From an uncultured Pseudomonadota bacterium (GTDB lineage Bacteria > Bdellovibrionota_B > Oligoflexia > Oligoflexales > CAILAO01), in assembly GCA_903832105.1 (NCBI GenBank), contig CAILAO010000741.1:1-9760 (forward strand): 9,760 nucleotides of DNA, in the 5' to 3' direction. The notes beneath the pieces are model-generated. The model was not told the origin of the DNA. It saw nothing but the letters and a program-made list of their open reading frames with translations, and did not search any database. The position numbers and the translations under genes are program-made. Within the stretch, counting starts at the first letter, position 1; each line of letters opens with the position of its first letter. This document shows positions 5,945 through 9,760 of this stretch, piece after piece.

Positions 5945-6334
5945 ATGGCGAAGCAAAAAGTAGCCAAGAAAAGAAAAACTAGGCGGAATATTCCGGTTGG
6001 TGTGGCTCATATTCAAGCGACGTTTAATAACACAATCGTGACGTTCACGGACACCAACGGTGAAGTTATTGCTTGGGCAACAGCTGGGTCGAAAGGTTTT
6101 AAGGGTTCCAGAAAAAGCACACCTTTTGCAGCGCAAGTGGCTGCAGAAGATGCTGCAAGGCGGGCTATGGACGCTGGGATGCGCAGTGTGGCGGTCTTGG
6201 TTAAGGGGCCTGGTTCTGGACGAGAAGGGGCGATTCGTTCTATTTCGGCGGCTGGACTTAAGGTCGTCATGATCAAGGATGTGACACCCATCCCACATAA
6301 CGGATGTCGTCCGCCCAAGAGGAGAAGAGTCTAA
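5945..6334 (+). CDS. rpsK: Small ribosomal subunit protein S11 (uS11)
   Basis: S11 sits on the platform of the 30S subunit, near the Shine-Dalgarno helix and the E-site mRNA. The 129-residue product has the usual length. Seen: a lysine-rich N-terminus, then GVAHIQATFNNTIVTFTDTNG at about residues 19-39, the SAGSKGFKGSRKSTPFAAQ-like block (written here TAGSKGFKGSRKSTPFAAQ), the VKGPGSGREGAIRSISAAGL motif at about 87-106, and the diagnostic ending DVTPIPHNGCRPPKRRRV. GAGAGG near 5929-5934 is the likely ribosome-binding site. It is 45 bases after rpsM. The coding sequence looks typical in every respect. Confidence 0.98.
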   Translation: MAKQKVAKKRKTRRNIPVGVAHIQATFNNTIVTFTDTNGEVIAWATAGSKGFKGSRKSTPFAAQVAAEDAARRAMDAGMRSVAVLVKGPGSGREGAIRSISAAGLKVVMIKDVTPIPHNGCRPPKRRRV

Positions 6335-6376
6335 TGTCTAATTGTTCTAGTTTACATGGATATATGGAGGTTTAGC

Positions 6377-7003
6377 GTGGCCAAGTATAATGGTCCCATT
6401 TGCCGCGCCTGTCGGCGTGAGATGCAGAAACTTTTTTTGAAAGGCGATCGTTGCTTTTCAGATAAGTGCAGTTTTGACAGACGGGGATATCCCCCGGGCC
6501 AACACGGTCAAAAACGAGGAAAGGTTTCTGAATTCGGCGTGCAGCTTCGTGAGAAGCAGAAGGTTCGGAAAGTTTACGGTCTAGTCGAAAAACCTTTCAG
6601 AAATCTCTTTGCTAAAGCTGAGCTGGAGCGAGGCGTCACATCTGAGGTATTTTTCCAGAAGCTCGAAATGCGTTTGGATAATGTCGTTTACAGAATGGGT
6701 TTCGCCAGATCTCGTCAAGAAGCAAAACAGATCGTTCGCCATAATCACATTCTTGTAAATGGTAAGCGGGTCAACATTCCCAATGTGCAGGTTCGAGTTG
6801 GGGATACGGTATCCGTTGAACAAAAAAGTCGGAAAATGACACTGTTTGTCTTGGCAGCAGACCTTTTTGGAAGAAGAACAAAGACTATGTGGGTTGAGGT
6901 AGATCTTGCTCAATTCACGGGAAAGGTGATTGCTGTGCCAAAACGCGATGACATCCAGATGAATGTGAAAGAGCGTTTAGTGGTCGAACTTTATAGTAAG
7001 TAA
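6377..7003 (+). CDS. rpsD: Small ribosomal subunit protein S4 (uS4), zinc form, GTG start
   Basis: S4 is a primary 16S rRNA binder that nucleates assembly of the 30S body. I start it at GTG 6377, giving 208 residues beginning MAKYNGPICRACRRE; GGAGG at 6366-6370 lies six bases upstream. The upstream ATG at 6356 would make that Shine-Dalgarno internal and add seven residues unlike S4. Seen: a four-cysteine cluster C9, C12, C26, C31 in the N-terminal domain (the zinc-binding variety), YPPGQHGQKRGKVSEFGVQL at about 38-57, and the S4 RNA-binding domain with MRLDNVVYRMGFARSRQEAKQ at about 98-118. In E. coli S4 represses the alpha operon; whether this happens here cannot be judged from the short rpsM leader. 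Confidence 0.97.
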   Translation: MAKYNGPICRACRREMQKLFLKGDRCFSDKCSFDRRGYPPGQHGQKRGKVSEFGVQLREKQKVRKVYGLVEKPFRNLFAKAELERGVTSEVFFQKLEMRLDNVVYRMGFARSRQEAKQIVRHNHILVNGKRVNIPNVQVRVGDTVSVEQKSRKMTLFVLAADLFGRRTKTMWVEVDLAQFTGKVIAVPKRDDIQMNVKERLVVELYSK

Positions 7004-7080
7004 TCAACGCTGTTTTATAACATTAGTTGTAAACACAGACGAAAAATTTTAAGTTGTATATTTTTTGGGGGAAGCCTTAC

Positions 7081-8091
7081 ATGCATCGTAACTGGCAGGA
7101 TCAGATTAAATCGAAACCTCTTGAAAAAGTAGATCTCAACGAAACCTATGGTCGGTTCATTGCAAAGCCACTTGAGCGGGGCTATGGTCTTACTTTGGGA
7201 AATTCCTTGCGGCGCGTTTTGCTGTCCAGCTTAAACGGCGCAGCTATTGTTGCGGTTCGTATTGTTGGCGTCGATCACGAGTTTTCGACCATTCAGGGTG
7301 TAAAAGAAGACGTGACCGATATTATTTTGAATTTGAAACAGGTTAATCTTCGATATCTCGGAGAGGCAGATGCTACGGTTACGCTTAAAGCCGAAGGCGA
7401 GCGCATCCTGAAAGCAGGTGATATCCAAACAAGCGGTGACGTGGAAATATTAAATCCAGATCAGGTTATCGCGACTCTTGGGGTTGATGGAAAACTTGAT
7501 ATGGAGATGACCGTAAGGCACGGTCGAGGATATATCCCGGCCGATATGAATCGTGGGGAAGAGATCCCTGCCGGAGTCATTGCGATTGATTCGATCTTTG
7601 CGCCAGTGAGACGTGTTGCATATAATGTCTCTAATGCCAGGGTCGGTCAGATGACGGACTATGACAAGTTGACTCTTGAAATCTGGACCAACGGTGCAGT
7701 CAGGCCAGATGACGCGCTCGCGTATGCCGCGAAGATCTTAAAAGAACAGCTCACGGTCTTCATCAATTTCGATGAAACTGAAGAAGAAGAAGTGAAGAAA
7801 TCTGAAGAGAAAAAGCCAGAGCCACCGCCGCTTAACGAGAATCTTTGGAAGACCGTAGATACTCTCGAACTCAGCGTGCGGGCTGCCAATTGCTTAGAGA
7901 ATGCAAATATCAAATATATCGGCGAACTTGTCACCAAAACGGAAGCTGAAATGCTGAAAACGAAAAACTTCGGACGCAAGTCGCTTAACGAGATTAAGGA
8001 TATTCTGAGTGAAATGGGTCTTTCGCTTGGTATGAAAATCGATGGATTTGATCCGTCACAGCTCAGAAAGAGCGAAAACGGTCAGAAGTAA
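7081..8091 (+). CDS. rpoA: DNA-directed RNA polymerase subunit alpha
   Basis: RpoA dimerises to nucleate RNA polymerase assembly, and its C-terminal domain contacts UP-element DNA and activators. From ATG 7081 it is 336 residues; GGGGGA at 7067-7072 is eight bases upstream, so I reject a TTG at 7054 that would lie ahead of this site. Seen: N-terminal domain with LERGYGLTLGNSLRRVLLSS at 31-50 (R45 among the assembly-critical residues) and EFSTIQGVKEDVTDIILNLK (67-86). An acidic, proline-rich linker follows at about 231-252. The C-terminal domain at about 261-320 contains SVRAANCLENANI, with R267, N270, K300 and S301 aligning with DNA-contacting residues in E. coli. The 77-base AT-rich gap after rpsD holds no convincing promoter. 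Confidence 0.98.
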   Translation: MHRNWQDQIKSKPLEKVDLNETYGRFIAKPLERGYGLTLGNSLRRVLLSSLNGAAIVAVRIVGVDHEFSTIQGVKEDVTDIILNLKQVNLRYLGEADATVTLKAEGERILKAGDIQTSGDVEILNPDQVIATLGVDGKLDMEMTVRHGRGYIPADMNRGEEIPAGVIAIDSIFAPVRRVAYNVSNARVGQMTDYDKLTLEIWTNGAVRPDDALAYAAKILKEQLTVFINFDETEEEEVKKSEEKKPEPPPLNENLWKTVDTLELSVRAANCLENANIKYIGELVTKTEAEMLKTKNFGRKSLNEIKDILSEMGLSLGMKIDGFDPSQLRKSENGQK

Positions 8092-8120
8092 ATTTTTTAG
8101 TGTAAAGGCGTGGTGTCATT

Positions 8121-8567
8121 ATGCGGCATCTTCATGGTTATCGAAAATTGGGACGTGTATCGTCTCATAGGCAGGCGATGTTCAGAAATATGGCGACCTC
8201 TCTTGTTATGCAGGAGAGAATTAATACGACCTTACCAAAGGCGAAGGAGCTTCGCGGGATTGTTGAAAGGCTTATTACCTTGGGGAAACGAGGTGATTTG
8301 CATGCACGAAGGCTCGCTGCGAGCTATTTTTTTGACGACGAAGCTGTAAAAAAAGTTTTTTCGAGCCTCGCTGCTAGATTCAAGGATAGGCCAGGCGGCT
8401 ATACGAGAATTTTACGCTGTGGTACGCGTTTTGGAGACGGCGCTAAATTGGCAATTATTGAGCTTCTCGACTCCGAAATAAAAAAAGCGGAAAAAGTGAA
8501 GAACGAACCTGCGAAAGAGCCGAAGGCCAAGAGCTCGAAGAAGGCCCCAGCTAAGGATAAAGAGTAA
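8121..8567 (+). CDS. rplQ: Large ribosomal subunit protein L17 (bL17)
   Basis: L17 binds 23S rRNA near the polypeptide exit tunnel of the 50S subunit. Seen: the signature MRHLHGYRKLGRVSSHRQAM, RNMATSLVMQERINTTLPKAKELRG-type core split across residues 22-46, and GGYTRILRCGTRFGDGAKLAIIELL at about 90-114. The total of 148 residues exceeds the usual 115-130 because of a charged C-terminal tail after about residue 120, rich in Lys, Glu, Ala and Pro. Such low-complexity tails occur in L17 of several lineages and are probably disordered. The ATG lies 29 bases after rpoA, with AAGG and a GGTG nearby. This is the last gene of the ribosomal block; no clear intrinsic terminator follows it. Confidence 0.97.
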   Translation: MRHLHGYRKLGRVSSHRQAMFRNMATSLVMQERINTTLPKAKELRGIVERLITLGKRGDLHARRLAASYFFDDEAVKKVFSSLAARFKDRPGGYTRILRCGTRFGDGAKLAIIELLDSEIKKAEKVKNEPAKEPKAKSSKKAPAKDKE

Positions 8568-8632
8568 CAAAGCGCGAAGAGACCAACCCTCCCAGGCTTA
8601 AAAAAAGTTAGATCCCGATTAAAAGGAACCCG

Positions 8633-8716
8633 TTGTTTAGTTTTTTATCAATTTTTTTTCAAATTGTGATAACATATATTTTGGAATATCGTTAGAAACT
8701 TGGGGGAAACTAATCA
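8633..8716 (+). promoter_or_regulatory. AT-rich candidate promoter/operator region before the lipoprotein gene
   Basis: After 149 bases without a gene, the last 84 are strongly AT-rich. An imperfect inverted repeat is visible: TTATCAATTT (8645-8654) and AAATTGTGATAA (8661-8672), with a two-base bulge. A TATATT at 8675-8680 could serve as a -10 element, but no good -35 lies at the right distance; TTATCA (8645-8650) with GATAAC (8668-8673) is an alternative pair with 17-base spacing. GGGGGA at 8702-8707 is the ribosome-binding site of the next gene. The promoter call is weak; the change in gene content after rplQ is the main reason to expect one. Confidence 0.3.
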
Positions 8717-9145
8717 ATGCGCCGTGTTTTTCTAATCTTCGCGGTCTTTTTTTTAATCTCGTGCCGAGTAGATATTTCTGATTTTAAATCTTCCAATCTT
8801 AATTTCCTTGATCGGCTTGGCTTTGAAGTGTTTGGGGGCACTTTTTTTGTCGAACCAACTCGTGTTACGATGAAGGAAATTCACTTGGATAATGGTGCCT
8901 TGAAGGGGCATTCTGTGGTTGTTGAAGGTAAGGTTGTTCAGCTAAGCAAGTATTCGACTTTCATCGTGTTGGCGGACGAGACAGGGAAGATTCTTGTAGT
9001 TGTAACAGAGCTAAATTCAATTGATATTGCCCATTTCTTTTCAAAAGATAAAGAAACTGTATTGAGCCTGACTGTGCTTGGAACGCTAGAGACCGGAAAG
9101 AAGGGTGTTCCGTACCTCATGGCGAAAGCCATTCGCCAAAGTTAA
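8717..9145 (+). CDS. Predicted small lipoprotein with a possible OB-fold domain, unknown function
   Basis: I do not recognise this gene as a named family. The 142-residue product begins MRRVFLIFAVFFLISC: two arginines, a hydrophobic core and the lipobox L13-I14-S15-C16, so C16 is the likely lipidated residue after signal peptidase II cleavage. Residues 17-60 are variable. From about residue 64 the pattern GHSVVVEGKVVQLSKYSTF, then IVLADETGKILVVV, and later LTVLGTLETGKKGVPYLMAKAI gives alternating beta strands that resemble an OB fold (compare periplasmic tRNA_anti-like/bOB families); this is inference from strand pattern only. The start has GGGGGA nine bases upstream. It lies between rplQ and an Lpt permease; a role at the cell envelope is plausible but unproven. 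Confidence 0.75.
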   Translation: MRRVFLIFAVFFLISCRVDISDFKSSNLNFLDRLGFEVFGGTFFVEPTRVTMKEIHLDNGALKGHSVVVEGKVVQLSKYSTFIVLADETGKILVVVTELNSIDIAHFFSKDKETVLSLTVLGTLETGKKGVPYLMAKAIRQS

Positions 9146-9319
9146 ATTGTGGTTAAAAACGTCAATCTCTGCACTATGCCCCGCTTCATGCTCGGTTTCC
9201 TTTGGATTCGCTTCGATCTCGACTTTTACCCTCCTGGCTTCCGGTTGTTTCACAAATACTTTTTTTGCTTGTGCCTTGATCTTGGCTTTTTCCACAAAGA
9301 TTTAATAAGATACTTGTTT

Positions 9320-9340
9320 GAAGTTGGGTTAGAAGTTGGG
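9320..9340 (+). repeat. Tandem duplication upstream of the Lpt permease start
   Basis: GAAGTTGGG occurs at 9320-9328 and again at 9332-9340, a period of 12 bases. The second copy ends eight bases before the ATG at 9349, so its GGG is the best available, though weak, ribosome-binding sequence. The 203-base gap between the lipoprotein stop and this ATG otherwise shows no clear gene or terminator; a poor promoter match (TTGGCT 9282-9287, TAAGAT 9306-9311, 18-base spacer) is present. Confidence 0.7.
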
Positions 9341-9348
9341 ATCGCGTT

Positions 9349-9760
9349 ATGATTCTTTTTATTTATGTTCTGCGTGAATATTTTAAGTACGTTCTAGGCA
9401 CAATATCTTTAGCGGTTTTTCTGTTTGTGCTGTTCGATTTTATTCACAAGACTACAAAATATTTTTCACAGTATCAACCTTCCAATAGGGATGTTTTCTT
9501 TCTTTACCTCTATGAGCTTCCGATTCAGATCATTCAAGCAATTCCTATAGCGTCGCTTTTGGCATCCGTTATTTGCATGGTGTTACTAAGTCGAACGAAT
9601 GAAATAACAGCCATGCGAGCTTCTGGTATGGGGCCTATTGCAATTGGCGCTCCCCTCGTTTTTGGTGGCTTTTTGTTGGGATTGTTGTCGTTTATTTCTG
9701 GAGAGTTTATTATTCCACGTTCGGCTCAAAAAATGAGATATGTAGAGAAAGTCCTTATAG
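9349..9760 (+). CDS. LptF/LptG (YjgP/YjgQ) family permease, 3' truncated by window end
   Basis: LptF and LptG are the inner-membrane subunits of the LptB2FG transporter, which extracts lipopolysaccharide and hands it to LptC and the periplasmic bridge. The first 137 residues are present and the frame is open at the right edge. Seen: an N-terminal cytosolic edge then TM1 at about 13-32 (YVLGTISLAVFLFVLFDF), TM2 with the family pattern ELPIQIIQAIPIASLLASVI at about 56-75, the coupling-helix region LSRTNEITAMRASGMGP (80-96), and TM3 at about 100-118 followed by E119 and P123 of the E-x-x-x-P motif. The N-terminal layout looks slightly more like LptG than LptF, but I cannot separate them. The ATG at 9349 is the natural start; its Shine-Dalgarno is poor. 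Confidence 0.9.
   Translation, partial: MILFIYVLREYFKYVLGTISLAVFLFVLFDFIHKTTKYFSQYQPSNRDVFFLYLYELPIQIIQAIPIASLLASVICMVLLSRTNEITAMRASGMGPIAIGAPLVFGGFLLGLLSFISGEFIIPRSAQKMRYVEKVLI

Noticed and set aside
6356..6376. Upstream ATG start that would extend rpsD by seven residues
   Set aside because: It would place the strong GGAGG (6366-6370) inside the gene; GTG 6377 gives the standard S4 N-terminus MAKYNGP.
7054..7080. Upstream TTG start for rpoA
   Set aside because: The GGGGGA site at 7067-7072 serves ATG 7081, and the protein then begins MHRNWQ, as in related alpha subunits.
8568..8640. Possible intrinsic terminator after rplQ
   Set aside because: Runs of A and T are present but I could find no stem of useful length next to a T-tract.
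9149..9352. 67-codon plus-strand frame in the gap before the Lpt permease
   Set aside because: GTG start without a ribosome-binding site, aromatic- and leucine-rich translation without a pattern, and overlap with the permease start codon.

Overview
The window is almost entirely the 3' half of the spc ribosomal-protein operon joined to the alpha operon, all on the + strand: (rplE end)-rpsN-rpsH-rplF-rplR-rpsE-rpmD-rplO-secY-adk-infA-rpmJ-rpsM-rpsK-rpsD-rpoA-rplQ. It is followed by a small predicted lipoprotein gene and the start of an LptF/LptG-family lipopolysaccharide-export permease, which runs off the right edge. The lipoprotein and the Lpt permease point to a Gram-negative cell. The moderate base composition, zinc-type S14, zinc-type adenylate kinase and RpoA/S13 sequence style fit a deltaproteobacterium in the broad sense (possibly Bdellovibrionota). 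That placement is an inference from memory of these families, not a tree.

Region by region. Positions 1-~98 are GC-rich (69 of the first 100 bases by hand count) and do not belong with what follows. Read on the - strand they give a plausible exported-protein N-terminus, and the sequence changes abruptly at about 98-101 into the last codons of rplE (ending FDFPFRK). This looks like an assembly chimera. Positions 138-5005 carry the spc genes through secY and adk, with short gaps, except for an 88-nt spacer between rpmD and rplO that holds a hairpin and a dispersed-repeat-like element. Positions 5006-5122 are a 117-nt gap with no map gene. Positions 5123-8567 carry infA, rpmJ, then the alpha operon proper. 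From 8568 the style changes: AT-rich intergenic DNA with an imperfect inverted repeat, an orphan lipoprotein, a 203-nt gap, then the permease.

The genes form one growth-linked unit. The ribosomal proteins and IF-1 build and run the ribosome, RpoA nucleates RNA polymerase assembly, SecY exports proteins and Adk balances adenine nucleotides. Three genes use non-ATG starts (rpsE TTG, secY GTG, rpsD GTG), each supported by a well-placed Shine-Dalgarno. S14, S4, L36 and Adk all keep complete cysteine or cysteine/histidine zinc sites. I see no novel multi-gene system; the items worth a second look are the left-edge chimera, the intra-operon repeat, two duplicated ribosome-binding-site segments with a 12-nt period, and the uncharacterised lipoprotein.
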